Below are positions 47,251 to 62,200 of a stretch of DNA of 64,000 bases, piece by piece. The DNA lies in NCBI RefSeq assembly GCF_030052815.1, contig NC_079499.1:99544480-99608479 (forward strand), read 5' to 3'. The notes beneath the pieces are model-generated. The model was not told the DNA's origin, did not search any database, and worked only from the letters and a program-made list of their open reading frames with translations. Position 1 is the stretch's first letter. Each line of letters begins with the position of its first letter. The position numbers and the translations under genes were made by a program. This stretch comes from Hevea brasiliensis (Eukaryota; Streptophyta; Magnoliopsida; Malpighiales; Euphorbiaceae).

Positions 47251-50200
47251 ATGGCGGAGCATAGGAACAGATGGAACTGGGAGGTGAGTGGATTTGAGCC
47301 TAGGAAGTCATCGGCTTCGGTAGAGCCGGAGGAACATAGAGTGGCTGCGCCGCTTGTGCGAAGGTACTCGATCTCGGCGGCTTCGGTTTTGTCGGGAGAG
47401 AATTCGGACTTTTCGAAGCAGGCTTTAGCTTCTAAACTCCAGCGTTTGAAGGATAAAGTTAAGGTAATTTGGTTTTAATTTGTTTTAATGTGAATGCATT
47501 TGAATTTTTTGAGCTGATTAGTGGTTAGTTGAGTAATTAGCTGTTTAACGATGGTTTATAGTGGCAATGTGGAAAATTTTGTTGAAAATTTGAGTTACAA
47601 TGTACTGATGTAGAATTGGAGGCACTAAGTTGTTATCTCACTGTACCCTACCAATAATGAATTAACTACATTAACATTTCTACTAACACTAACATTAAAA
47701 CGGTCTCTTTTCCTAATCTATAAATGCATGCAACATACTAATTTGTGAGCCTTGCTTATTCTATTGCTAGAATTACCAGCAAAAAACAAAAATGGAATTG
47801 TTTTAGGTCGCAAATTTTTAAGGCAAGTTCTGCTGTCTATATGAATGGGTACATGCTTGATGCTTATAGGTGAAATAGAGGGCAAAGAAACAAATGTGAT
47901 GAAAGTATCCTTTTTCCTCTTTGCTTTTAATCTATCTGTACATCTCTAGTCAGTTCCAATGCAGGATGTTCTATAAATGAATTTGTTTTTGGCTTCCAAA
48001 ACCAAGAACCTTTTCCCACTCTCCAAGCCTCCTCTCTAAGGGATTTGGCACATCAAACATAGAGAAGTGGAGTGAGAGTGGGGAGGACTGCTGCCACTTC
48101 ACATCATGAATAGTCTGATACTCTACTTGTTCAAAAGGCCTATATAGTTTAACAGCCTTTTATCTTCCCTTCAAAAAAAAAAAAAAATTATGTTCTGATC
48201 TTTTGTAAAAGGGGTGGGCTTTTGTCCTTGCTTTTCTAAGCTAAAGATAAAAGAACAAATAAAATAAATAGCAATAAAGCTGTGGAGTTTGGATGATGCA
48301 TGTTGCATGTCAACTCGTGGAAAATGGTCCAGAAGTTGAAATTGACTTCTGATATAAGATTTTAACTCCTAGGGAATTTCGGCTATAAGATGCTGCCTGC
48401 AGATTCAGACTCTGGATGTTGGAAGTTCTTAATCTACTACTATTTAGGTGAATCATGTGATGGTTGTTTAATGTATTTGATTTGTATTAACATTTTTTGG
48501 ATGGATAAGAAAAATGTGGGGTTCACACATAAATTGTAGTCATGGAGGGGTATTCTTATGGTGTGAAAAAGAGAGAAGTTACTGATTAATCCCTCTCACT
48601 GTTCTTGGCATTATAAGCAGAACATAGGAGAGCTTTTGAGAGGGAGGAAAACCTCTCTTTGCTCTTATATATGGTACAATTCTTGGGTAAATTATAAATC
48701 AAGATAATATATTTTGTTTCCCTAATGGAAATGGTTACAACCCCGACCAATTGCCTATAGAAATTGTTGCAGTGACCAAAAATGTTCTTTTGATTATTAA
48801 GTATATTTAGTTATTCAAATATGACCTCCTATACATTGATATATGCATATCAGTGATCGTACGCAATGGTGACCCAGTAATACTCGACAAAAATCAGCAG
48901 TGGTTGGTGAACTGTCTGTGCTTTGCTATGTGTTTTCTTGTTAGTTTTTTATTTCCTCCTTTGATGAGGTTGTAGAAGTGTGGGAAATCTTAAAGATGGC
49001 TTTGATTTTCTTTTAACTTTGAAAGCATTATTTGTTGCCATGCTCACTTTTCTTGTGAGCATTGATCACTGGAAAATGTAAATTGTAGATGGGATTTCCT
49101 ATGAAACAAATGAAGCCTAACACCAAGGCATAACATTGTCATAATGGTTTAAGGGCATTTTAGGACTTTCATAAAATTTTGACATTGCCAGCTGTCTACT
49201 ATTATAAATGAGGACTTTTGTTGTGATTGGCTTGAAATCTTTGAGAGGATTGCAATTTTAGTAAAATTTTGTGTTGTAATTATGGGTAGACCTTGGGACT
49301 AGAAAATAATTTACCCTACATTGTTCATTGTTGTTATAGGAGATACTTCTTTGTTGATGTTCATGCTGCTTTAGATTGTGTATTATTTGTGCCTGGTATA
49401 TGACTTACATGCTTTTGTATATGGGTTTGTCCTACTTTGTGCCCTTCCTTTCTTTATATATTGTTAATAAAGAAAATTATATTCACTTGATCTGAACAGG
49501 TTGCAAAAGAAGATTACTTGGAGTTGAGGCAAGAAGCAAGTGATCTGCAGGATTATTCCAATGCAAAACTTGATCGAGTAACACGTTATTTAGGTGTTCT
49601 TGCTGAAAAAACTCGCAAGCTAGGTAAGGAATTGAGTTATAGTGGTATGGCCTATATTTAGGTGTCCCCCTCTGGACAGACTGGATAATGTTAGTTTTCT
49701 GTTTGAGAATTTGATTTAATGCATTATACTTACGGTGAATACTTTTGATCACACAGAGAGTTGATATTGCATGCTGAACAAAACTTTGTTGTGGGTGTTA
49801 TTATCTTTGAAAATAGTAAATTTATGAAAATTATTCAAGTCTTTAAAGTTTTATGTGCTTCACACTGTCACACCTTCTTTGCTTCTTTTTTCCTAAGATT
49901 TTGTTGTTGCTGGGTTCTGTTGATGGATTTGAACTTTATCTAAATATAAATGCCAGATCAAGTTGCCCTTGAAACTGAGGCTAGAATATCTCCATTGATC
50001 AATGAGAAGAAAAGGCTGTTTAATGACTTATTGACAGCCAAAGGTACTATTCTTCTGTCACTTTACCCTTTCTGAACGTTTACACAGGTGCAAATGCATT
50101 CTCTCTTTCTCATGCATAAACATCCACATGCACTCAGCATTATTTCTTTTCTACTTTTGTCATTTTTGTTCTATCATGTGCTTCGTTGTGCTTAAACAAA

Positions 50201-53200
50201 TTTTTGTCGTAGTTATTTGGTCAAACTATAATTTCAATTTCAGGAAGCATAATGGTTTTCTGTCGTGCAAGACCATTATTCGAAGATGAAGGTCCTTCCA
50301 TTGTTGAATTTCCTGATGATTGCACTATCCGTGTCAATACCTGTGATGATAGCATTGCCAACCCCAAAAAGGATTTTGAATTTGACAGAATATTTGGACC
50401 TCATGTTGGACAAGGTTTGCTTAGAAATTCTTTGCTTAATCTATGTAAAACTTTTATTTATTTATTTCTTATTACTACAATTCAACTCATCTCAACTAAA
50501 CTAAGCCTTTATCCCAAAAATTTGGGGTTGGCTATATGGATTCTTTTTTTCCACTCTAAACGATTTTGGGTTAAATTCTCGGAAATGTGTAATGCTTCTA
50601 GATCATGTTGTACTACTTTCCTCCAAGTCAGTTTAGGCTTTCTATCCTCTAACCTAATATGCTCAACTTGTCTAACTGGAGCCTTCGTATGTCTACGCTT
50701 CACTTGACCAAACCACCTCAATCTCCCTTCTCTCAACTTATCCTCAGTTAGCACCACTCCTACTTTTTCTTTAATACTCTCGTTACGGATTCTATCTAGT
50801 CTAGTATGGCCACTCATCCACCTTAACATTCTCATCTCCGCAACTCTTATCTTAGACACATACGACTCATTCATTGTCCAACACTCACTACCATATAATA
50901 TGGCCGGTCGTATGGGTGTACAGTAAAATTTTCCTTTCAACTTATTGGAAATCTTGCGATCACATAAAACTCTCGTGTCACGTCTCCACTTCAACCATCT
51001 GGCTTTAATCCTATGATTAACATCCTCCTCACATCCCCCATCTACTTGAAGGACTGAGCTGAGATATTCAAAGTAATTACTTTGGGAACACTGTGGTGCT
51101 TAACCTCCTTTTCTTTACTTGTGCCATGGCAGTGTGTTAGCTTCTTGCTTAAATATCTTGGCTTTGATGCTTGTTATGCAGCTGAACTGTTTAGTGATGT
51201 TCAACCATTTGTGCAATCGGCATTGGATGGATACAATGTTTCAATATTTGCTTATGGACAAACTCGCTCTGGAAAGACACACACTATGGTTGTTCTCTCT
51301 CTCTTTCTCCTCCCCCCCCCTCAAAAAAAAAAAAAAAAAAAAAACATATGGACACATTTTTGGCTGCAAACTCTTTTGCTGTTGCATGTAATATAAAGAT
51401 AAGCTTGGAAAAAGTAGAATGGGTAGTGATTAAGCTAGAATGATGTGTGACAGAATGTTCTAATCTGATTTCTCTTTGCATGCTAAATTTTCTCTGCATT
51501 TTTTATTCTAAAATGAGCTTACTGATTTCTCACCTAGATAACATATTCATATTGATTCCTTTTGGTTTTGTGGCCTTACCATTGGTATGGCAATTTTATG
51601 CCTTTTTTTTGTATGTGCTTGGCTTATTATTGGACTCCAGTATAAATTGTCTGTTGATTTTTTGACATGATTTCACTTTCTCAGGAAGGATCCAGCCATG
51701 ATCGTGGTCTATATGCTCGTTGTTTTGAGGAGTTGTTTGATTTAGCTAACTCTGATTCAACTTATACTTCTCAATTCAATTTCTCTGTTACTGTTTTTCA
51801 GCTGTACAATGAACAGGTTATATGTTGATCTCATACTGTCATCAGACTTCTTTTATCCAATTTATAGTTGAGTTCTCCAGTATTTTATTTTGAATTAGGG
51901 TGTGAATAAAGTAGAAAACTATAATGTGAATGTAACACATCTTTAAATGCTCTAATGTAGACCTTTTCATGTTCTTATAGATTAGTGATTTACTGTCAGA
52001 ATCAGAAAGCAGTCTGCAAAAGATCTGCATGGGATCAGCAGAATCTTTTATAGAGCTTGTGCAAGAAAAAGTTGATAACCCTTTAGACTTTTCTAGAGTC
52101 TTGAAAGCTGCATTTCAGAGCCGGGGAAATGACACATCAAAGTTCAATGTTTCTCATTTGTATGGCCTAAATTTTGTACTTGCAAAGACTCTCTCTCATT
52201 CTCATATGATAATCTGTTATTAGGGTACTGATTGTGCTTTTAACTAATTGCTATTATGATTGACAATACTGTTTTTCTTCTTAAAATTAAACTTGGATTC
52301 TTATTGAGTTCATTTTTATATATTGATTCTCAGTAATTGTCATCTAAGTAGAACGGACAACGACACGAAATTGTAAATTTTAACTCCTCCAATTAGCAGT
52401 GTCAGAATTAAAAGAAACTAAATCATAATTGGTAACTCTGACAAGACAGCTGATGGTCCCATGTGGGCCTAAATATATCCTAAATTATAATTTTTGAAAT
52501 TGTTTGTTATTTAAGATTTTTTTAATAATTATTTTTAGTAGCCTATTGTGTTCAAACACCATCTGTTCTCTATTTGGTTGTTAAAAATGAATGAAAGCAT
52601 CAAAGCTGTAACCTTAAATTATGTTCATTCATCTCCAGGAAAAGGGGACTAATTACCGGCCTATTTATACTATTAAGACACTATTTTCTGCAACAAATTT
52701 AGATTTCTATTTCTTTTTGTGATATATTGATGTATGTTCCATGCATGTTGTGGTTTTGACCTCAAATGCTGATCTCTATTTAATTTAAGTAAATTTCTTG
52801 TCTTTCCTTGTCAGGATCATAACAATACACATATATTATCACAATTTGATAAGTGGAGAGAACTTGTACAGCAAGCTTTCTCTTGTTGATCTGGCTGGAA
52901 GTGATGGTTTAATTACAGAAGACGATAGTGGGGAGCGTGTGACAGATTTGCTGCATGTGATGAAATCACTTTCAGCGTATGTTTTATTAGCACTTTTTGT
53001 TCATTAAGTACTTTCTTGGTTCCACACTCAGGAGTTATTGAATTTATGATTCCTGTTATCTTTTTTTTTCCCCTAGAAATAGAATTGGATATCATCCTAT
53101 AATTTAAGCTCCAACTTGTTATATATAACTTCATTGTTGTGAAGTTTGAGACAATTGGTGGGCATGATGTGTTATTTCCTATGCATTTATCTTTCAAATC

Positions 53201-56200
53201 ATAGTGGCAATAATTTCAGCATATAGGATTCAATGTTTTCTGATATAATCATGGGATTATGGTTGTTCCATTCTGTGGTCTTACTAAAATTCACATTTTG
53301 TGTGTAGGTTGGGAGATGTTTTGTCTTCTTTGACTTCAAGGAAGGATGTTATTCCTTATGAAAATTCAATGCTCACAACATTACTTGCAGACTCCCTAGG
53401 TATGACTCTTTCATATATGAATGAAGTTTTTGTGGACTTTGTCAGCCAGAATTGTAAGAATACAAAAATGATTTTTCTGGAGAATGTAATGAATAGTAGC
53501 TTCCTAATTGTACCTTCTTCATGTTACATTTGATTCTTTGTTATGTTAGAATGTTGTGTGCATGTGCTATGTGAATGCTTTGATTGTCCTGTGTAAATGT
53601 TCATATGACAGTGCCTGTAATTATGCTTGTAATTGTGTAGATTGTGAGTACCATCAATACTATAACTACCTGATGCCTGGAGGAAAGAATCAAACTCTTT
53701 TTTTTTTTTTTTTCCAATTTTCTCTATATTTCTTCTCTTTTCTTCTTCTTTACGTGGTATTAGAGCCATGAGGTCTAATTCCTGACTTAGCCTCTTTCTT
53801 TTTGGGTCTTGCAAATAGAGTACAGACCACTGCTCTGCCTAAGGCACCACTTTTTGACCACTAGACAATTGTATTGATGGCATAGGTAGACAATCCAAAT
53901 CCAAGTGGCCTACACAATGTTAATTTCCCCACAAAATAGAGCCTAGAATCGGAGATTGATTGGGTTTAGGTTTGACCCGAATCACCTTTCCAACCTAAAT
54001 CTCGGTGTTTCAAATCCTTTCAAAAACTCACCTCATGCTGACAATCCTAATCCTAGTGCCCAAACTCCATTCGGACGTCGCATTTGCAATATTTGACCTG
54101 GTCGGGTCAAAATCCAACTTCTATTTTTCCAATTTTTACTTCATCCAAATGTAAAATCTGTTCTTGGACAGAGGGAGCGCTTGACAGATCCTGAAAGATA
54201 TTAGAGATTTGTTGGAAAACTAAATTATCTAACGATCACTCGCCCATATATTTCTTTTGTTGTTAGTATGGTAAGTCAATTTCTTCAAGCTCCATGCGAT
54301 ATTCACTGAGGTGTAGTAATTCACATTCTCAAGTATATCAAAGGAGCCCCAAGACAAGGACTGTTATTTGAAGACAAGAATCACTTATAGGTTTTTGGAT
54401 ATTTAGATGCAGATTGGGTTGGTTCTCCTTTAGATGATCTATCTCAAGATATTGTCTTGTTTGGTGGGAAATTTAATATCTTGGAAAAGTAAGAAGCAAG
54501 ACGTGGTTGTTAGGCCAAGTGTAGAAGCATAATATCAAGCTATGGCTTTAGCAATATGTGAACATGTTGGTTAAAACAATTTCTTCAAGAATTAAAATGT
54601 GGGGACTTTAAACAGATGAATTTGATTTGTGATAATCAAGCAATATTGCCTATCGCTTCTAATCCAGTTTTTTATGAAAGGACAAAGCATATAGAGGTGA
54701 TTTCTCATTTAATTAGGCAAAATATTGAGTGAGGATGTGTTGCTACTAGTTTCATCAATTTAAACAACCAGTTAGCATTTAGTAGACATCCTCACTAAAT
54801 CCCTTAGAGGTCCTCGGATTGATTACACTTGTAAAAAGTTGAATGTATGTGATATGTATTTTCCAACTTGAGGTGAGCGTTAGAATGCTGTATGAATGCT
54901 TTGACTGTGCTGTGTAAATGTGCATATGATAGTGCTTGTAGTTATGCCTATAACTGTTTATTTGTACCACCAACAATACAAGTATTTAGTGGGTTGAGGA
55001 AAGAATCAAGCTCTTTCTTTCTCCCAATCTTCTCTCTGTTTCTTTTCTTCCTTATTCTTTTACAAGTTATTTTTTTTTCAAGCATATAGTTGCTAGTTAG
55101 TTGATGATAATCCTAATCAATGTAATGGGTACAATTGGTCAAGGGATTGTATGTTTGATTAAAACATACTTTGGTGCAGGATTCCAAATATCATATCGAC
55201 TGATAGATAATAGGTTTTTTACCCTACCAATATGATTTTTTTTTTCAATAAATCCCTGATGATTTAGAAACCACTTAAAAATGCCAGTTTATTGGCTGTT
55301 TCACCTACAAAAGCTAAAATTTTTCTGTTGGTCATGATGGCCAGAGAAAGGGGGTAGCCTGGATAGAGGGAGGCGTTGTCATATGGATTTTCATTTTCTT
55401 ACATTTTGAAACTTAAAAAGGAGAAGAAGAAAAAGGAGTAAAGGGGCGGTGCTATTGTTGGAGATACAACATTATATTTCTTCTCTTTTGTGTTCTTAAT
55501 TTATTTTTTGAGGCTTAATGTCTAAATAAGGCTTTTACTTTGTTTGAGTATAGTAACTCATTAATATAAAAATATAATTTTTCGTCAATATTATACTAAA
55601 CATTTTCTTTGACTATTTTTTTTATATAAATTATTAGATATAGTATACAAGGTTATTTTGATATTTTGTTGAATTCTTCATCTAATGTTGATTTGAGTCA
55701 TTTTTCAAATTTGTAAAAAGATTCATGATAGCTGCATCCGATTTGGTCTGGTTTAGTGACTCTTTTTCCAATTTTGAGATAGTTTCTATTGATAAAATGG
55801 ATTGAGTCTAACTACTCCCCAAAAGGAACCTTGTGGGAGGAGGATTGTGCAAGTTATTTATAAAGCATTTTTGCTCGATACCTAGTTGATGTGGGACTTA
55901 AAACACCCCTGTGTGCCTAGGATTGATTATCTGGATTGTAAGGTTTGCAGTACTGGACATCTGTGAGTGGCCCAATATTGAGACCGGGGTTGGCTGTGAT
56001 ATAATGATAAAAATCCTAACTCCATCCCAGAAGGCATCTTGTGGGAGGAGAATTGCCCAAGTCATATATAAAGCATTTTTGCTCAATATCTAGTCGATGT
56101 GGGACTTAATAGTTTCCAATTTTGTTTTATGTAAAGCCTTGCTTTGGAGGCTCTATACTTGTTTTTTGTTTAGAGTAGTTTGAGCTTGAGGTCTTTGATG

Positions 56201-59200
56201 GAAATAGTTATGATCAAGAGATATATGCTTAATTACAACAAGTTTGTCCGATATCCAACGAGGACATCACATTATGCTGGCGTGTATCATCTGTGCTCTA
56301 GGCAGCTAATATGAATTGTCTGCAATACTAACCTGTATATTACATGATACCATACTGGTTCCTACTTCTCTTTTGTGTTTTATCCAGTGATTAGTCTTGA
56401 GTATTGTTGTCATTGATCTGTCAGAAGACAATGGTCATAATGGTTTTTTTTCAATAATGAAAAAATTTTACGGTGTGTAATTCTTCTTCTTCTTCTTCTT
56501 TAACTCATATTAATTTTCTTTGCTAATTGAGATTCGTCAATAATTATTGCTTAAAATATTTTTATTTCTGCAGGTGGAAGCTCAAAGACTTTGATGATAC
56601 TCAATGTGTGTCCAAATGCTGCAAATTTGTCTGAGACATTATCGTCCCTCAATTTCTGTGCTAGAGCTCGGAATGCTACGCTAAGCCTTGGAAATCGTGA
56701 TACAATTAAGAAATGGAGAGATGTGGTAAGTTCTTCCTGTTACTTTACTCAACGGTAATCCTTATGATTTGCTTACCAACTTTTCCTTTCTGTTACATGT
56801 TTTGCTTTCAATAGCCTGTGCCTTCTGCTGCAGTGCAAGTCTTGGGTAAAAAATTCATGGGTATTGAAGAGGGCTCCATGTATTTTATACAACTCAACTC
56901 AACTCAACTCAACTCAACTAAGCCTTTATCCCAAAAATTTGGGGTCGACTATATGGATTCGCTTTCTCCACTCTAAACGATTTTGGGTTAAATCCTCAGA
57001 AATATGTAATACTTCTAGGTCATGTTGTACTACTCTCCTCCAAGTCAATTTAAGTCTACCCCTTTTTTTTTTTTTTCTATCCTCTAACCTAATGTGCTCT
57101 ACTTGGCTAACTGGAGCCTCCGTATGTCTACGTTTCACATGACCAAACCACCTTAATCTTCCTTCTCTCAACTTATCTTCAATTGGCACCACTCCTACCT
57201 TTTCTTAAATACTCTCATTACGGACTTTATCTAGTCTAGTATGGCCACTCATCCACCTTAACATTCTCATCTCTGCAACTCTTATCTTAGATGCATACGA
57301 CTCTTTCAGTGCCCAACACTCACTACCATATAACATAGCTGGTTGTATGGCTGTATGGTAAAATTTTCCTTTCAACTTATTGAGAATCTTACGATCACAT
57401 AAAACTCCCGTGGCACGTCTCCACTTCAATCATCCGGCTTTAATCCTATGACTAACATCCTCCTCACATCCCCCATCTACTTGAAGGACTGAGCCTAGAT
57501 ATTTAAAGTGATTACTTTGGGATAGTACAACTCCTTTCAAACTAACTCCTTCCCTATCATCCGTTTGGCCTTCACTGAACTTGCAATGCATGTATTCTGT
57601 CTTCGTTCTACTTAACTTAAAACCCTTTGACTCTAGAGTACTTCTCCAAAGCTCTAGCTTTCTATTGACTCCTTCTCGTGTCTCATCCATGTATTTTATA
57701 ATGAGAATAAATCTTGAATTACTAGCATACTTGGGACTACATTGATTGTCAAGGTCCTCATATAAATAAAAAAAAAGGCAGCTTTATTTTTCCTTTTTTC
57801 ATCCAGTTTTTACCCCCTGGGGGTGAGGGGGAGAAAAAGAATGAAAGAGAAGCTAGGGACAAAAATTTGAGCTTTGAGTGATTTCGTTTTCTTTATCTCT
57901 TTTGATGGGAAAAAGAATTTATTGAGAAAGAAAGGAAGAAGATTATAATGTGGAGGATAAGGTATTCTCCTGTAGAAGCATGCAAAGACACATACAAAAA
58001 CACTAAAGACTAGGCTAAAAAATTGATGCCCTTAAATCAAGTTGAATAACACTTAATGATGCCCTCTTGAAAAGCTCCTCAAGCATAAGCTCATACACTT
58101 TGATTTTTGAAAATGTGCATACTCCTTCCCATCCAAAAAGCACAACTTAGGCATCTTTCCTATCGCCAAATCTTCCCTATTTTAAACCAACAGAACTATC
58201 GAAGTCTCCAAAGATATAGACATTCTCAATGCTCCACAAAGGCACAAACTTGCTAAAGATGATTCCAAATTGCACAAGCCATATCATAATCTGAGCATGT
58301 GAGAACAAGGCTTGCTATGCATACAACAAATAACACACTAATATGGAGAGGAAGCCTAACTAGTTATTCTTTTCTGCATTTCATCATTAATGTGCACCTT
58401 TTGGGGATCTATGAAGCAAACTAAAGCCTTTAACTTGAGCTTCACTTATAATTTTATTGGCCAAGTGAAAAGAATCGTCATTGTTGGGATTATAAATCCC
58501 ACATCGGGAAAGTATAAATATAAAATGGTAAATATAAATTGTTAGATTGCAACATTGACTTGGCCAGTCATTTTGATGTGTAAAGTAATCTAATTACTTA
58601 TATAAGCCGAATTAAAATGAATTAAATTGCAATTTGACCAATAGTCTTTCCAAATTTAACATGTTATCAGAGCATCTGGTTTGGGTTGTGAGTTTCAATC
58701 GCCCGTGAGACAGTATAATTGGACCCATATTGGGTTAAAAATATAAACTAATTATTAAGTGAGAACCATGTGGTTGCACTTGAGGGGGGAGTGTTGGGAT
58801 TATAAATCCCACATCGGAAAAGTATAAACATAAAAGGGTAAATATAAGTGGTTAGATTGCAATATTGATTTGGTTAGTTATTTTGATGTGTAAAGCAATA
58901 TAATTACTTATATAAGTCTGAATTAAAATGAATTAAATTGTAATTTGGCCAACACTTTCTCCGAATTTAATAGGGATAAATAAAATGGTAATAGGACTTG
59001 CTAGAAAATTTCCAAAAGCATCCAAAGATCAAGTCCTTCTATCAATCCTAGAAACAAAAAAGAAAAAAGAAAAAAGAAAAAAAAAACACGCACACAGAGT
59101 AAGCACACTGGATATAACTTTGTCATTTACCTGCTATTAATTATCCTATATTGTTGTCATGGGCAAAAATTTGAAAATCAAAGCATCATGCAAAGCCAAA

Positions 59201-62200
59201 AGTTTATGAAGATGAAGAAAGAGATGAGAAAAATATTCTTGACCACAACACAACAAGCATCTTCTCATAAATGAATACAATCAATTGTGTATTTAATGTG
59301 AGGAAAGAAAATAATAACAACCAAGATATGATTGTCGATGGGCTCTCATGGGTAACAGCAACGCTTCCTCTGTTGCATACCCATTCTCTAATTTGGGTTC
59401 TTTTATTTTATTAGTTTTTTAAAGTATTTTTTTTTTAATTACTTTTTGGTTGGAGATATACATGTTGAGTCCACATGACACTTCTGCATGCCATAATTTG
59501 AGAGTTTATATTTTAGTACTTCATAGATGTAGCATTATTGTGAAACATACCAATTCTGTAGTTTGTGATGGTTCTGTAGGCAAATGATGCACGGAAGGAG
59601 TTATATGAGAAGGAAAAGGAAATCCAGGATCTGAAACAAGAGGTTTTGGGACTAAAGCAAGCACTTCAAGAAGCAAATGATCAGTGCGTTCTACTATACA
59701 ATGAAGTTCAGAAGGCGTGGAAAGTTTCATTCACGTTGCAATCAGATTTAAAGGTTTTGTAACTTGATGATTTTGGTATAATTTCCAATTCTATAATGAG
59801 TATATGCTACGTTGCTATTGGACATTTTGGCGTTGATTTTCATTTTCCAAAATATTATTTGAATTGTCAGTTGTTAGGTTACTATTTTTGTATTTCTGTC
59901 TTTGCTCTAAAATTTGAATCTATTAGGTGGAGCTTAGAAATCTTCTCTTTTGTAGAATTATGTTATACTTTCCTGAATGATGGCATGTATCTGTTGTGCA
60001 CTGAAGCTCTCTCTCTCTCTTCTCTTTTGTGTATGTGTTTTGGGTGCTTTTTTTTTTTTTTTTTTTTTTTTGTGTTTAAGGGGCCGGGGTTGTTGTGGGG
60101 TTTGTCATTTTTTCAGTTCCATGCTCCCTTTGCCACTCTCAAATTCCATGTCTTATGATTAGTCGAGTTGCCACATTAGGTAAGCATGTCACTGAGCTTT
60201 TTCATTTCTTTTTTTGATTGATGCAGTCTGAGAATATCATGCTTTTGGACAAGCATAAGATAGAAAAAGAACAAAACGCTCAGCTCAGAAATCAGGTAGC
60301 TCAACTGTTACAGATGGAACAGGAGCAGAAATTGCAGATGCAGCAACGGGATTCCACAATTGAGACATTGCAGGTTAGTGTTATATCAGTTTTTTTTTAT
60401 ATTTACAGGTGTATGTTGCTAGAGTTTGCATGTTTCATGATGAAAGTTTTTCTGCACATACTTGGAATAATTGCTTAAGTTATTGTGTCATGCTACTTAC
60501 ATACGAATCTAAGGTTATTAATATGTGAGGTTTACATGTTTTTGCCCTTGTTTGAAGAGCATGGCCTTTTTAGCTTGTTTTTCATGTAAATGTTTATAGT
60601 TGTCTGTTGAGTTTTATAGGAGGATTCCTTGTGCTACAGGTGCACTCACAATAGAGCTCTGTTAAGCATATGAATGAAAATAGAAATGTATAATTATTGT
60701 TCTATTCTTCTAGTCAAATTTTGTTCTACATTGTTGCACCGTGATATAAACCTTCACTTTCTGTTGTAGGCTAAAATTAAAAGCATGGAGTCGCAACTCA
60801 ACAAAGCACTTCATTCTACTGAAGCTAGTTCAAAGTATGGCTCAGAGGCTGGGCCTGGAGTTTCATCAATTCCCAAAGCAACTGCGGATGGCATGGATTC
60901 TTCATCAGTAACCAAGAAACTTGAAGAAGAACTGAAGAAACGTGATGCACTTATTGAGGTTTGCTACACTTTTCAAACCTACATGTAGGGTTATGATGAT
61001 TAATCGAAACATATTGGAAAACTGCAAATCGTTACACAAACATTGACCTGAATGATAGGGGAAGTTCTAGGCAATGCATATTTGTAAGCATGTTTTTGCT
61101 TCCCTCTATGAATGTTATGCATGAAGGGGAGGATGGAAAATACTGAGGGACTTGTGTCATAAAACAAAGATATGGTATTTCGGTCATCCAGAACCCAATT
61201 TTCTCAATCCTATCTTCGTGTACTTGCTTCCTTGATATAACTTGCTTCTTACTGGACCATTACCATGTTTGTGCAGAGATTGCATGAAGAAAATGAGAAA
61301 TTGTTTGATAGATTAACAGAGAAAGCATCTTTAGCTGGATCTCCTCAGGTATTTTCTTCCCTACATGATATCAATAAAAATGTTTTTACAGCATTGTTGT
61401 TGGTACACCTATATCTGATTCTGTATATGTCATATGTATGTACATAATTGTGTTTTCCCAACTCAATAATCTGCCTAGCTGTAACATTCTCATGTGTTCT
61501 GTTGTTGAATCCATCATTTTCCTGGATTTCTAAAGTTTATTTGTAGTGAATCACTTTAGTTGGGAAGGTTTTGGGTTTAAAGTTCTTTTACTTCACTTGT
61601 CAACGTCGTGAAATATAAATATATGGGCAGGTTTAAAGAACTTAACAATAAAAGTGTGCTATATGGCACCAATCATTTATCATCCATGTAAACTCGATAT
61701 TTTGCTGATCCTAATGAGCTCAAATGAAATTTGTGCAGACAAGATGATAATTTCTCTTTTCTGCTTCTAGAATAAATTGTTTTCAAAATTTTTATGTTTA
61801 TCATGCTTGTAGGCAGATAGATGTGTGCAAATAAATTTTAGGGTCAGGTTGTCAAAAGTAGGTACAATGCTCTGCTGATGGGAGCCTTTGTTTGTTCAAT
61901 TTTGTGCTTTCTAACCTCTATTGCATGGATTATCTTCATCTTTTGGGGCCACCGTGGCTGGTGGAGTAGTATCAGTTTACTTTTGGCGAGGTTCTTCTAA
62001 TGCCCCTCTAGTGGTTGTTTATTTCTAATGTTGTTATGTTTTTTCTCAGGTGTCAAGTCCATTATCCAAAGGAACAACAAATTCTCAGTCTCGGGACATG
62101 GGAAGGTGCTTTTTTTTTTATTTTTATTTTACCCAAGTTACAATAATTATGATTGTTTTATGTTTTTTGTTTTCTTCATATCTTTGTAGCTATATGTTGA

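Noticed and set aside
50509..50994. 161-codon minus-strand frame as a host gene
   Set aside because: It is the C-terminal part of an RTE LINE, repeated at 56890-57685.
59796..60158. 120-codon open frame in KAC intron 11
   Set aside because: Lies between a clear donor at 59754 and acceptor at 60226, contains long T runs, and would break the KAC frame.
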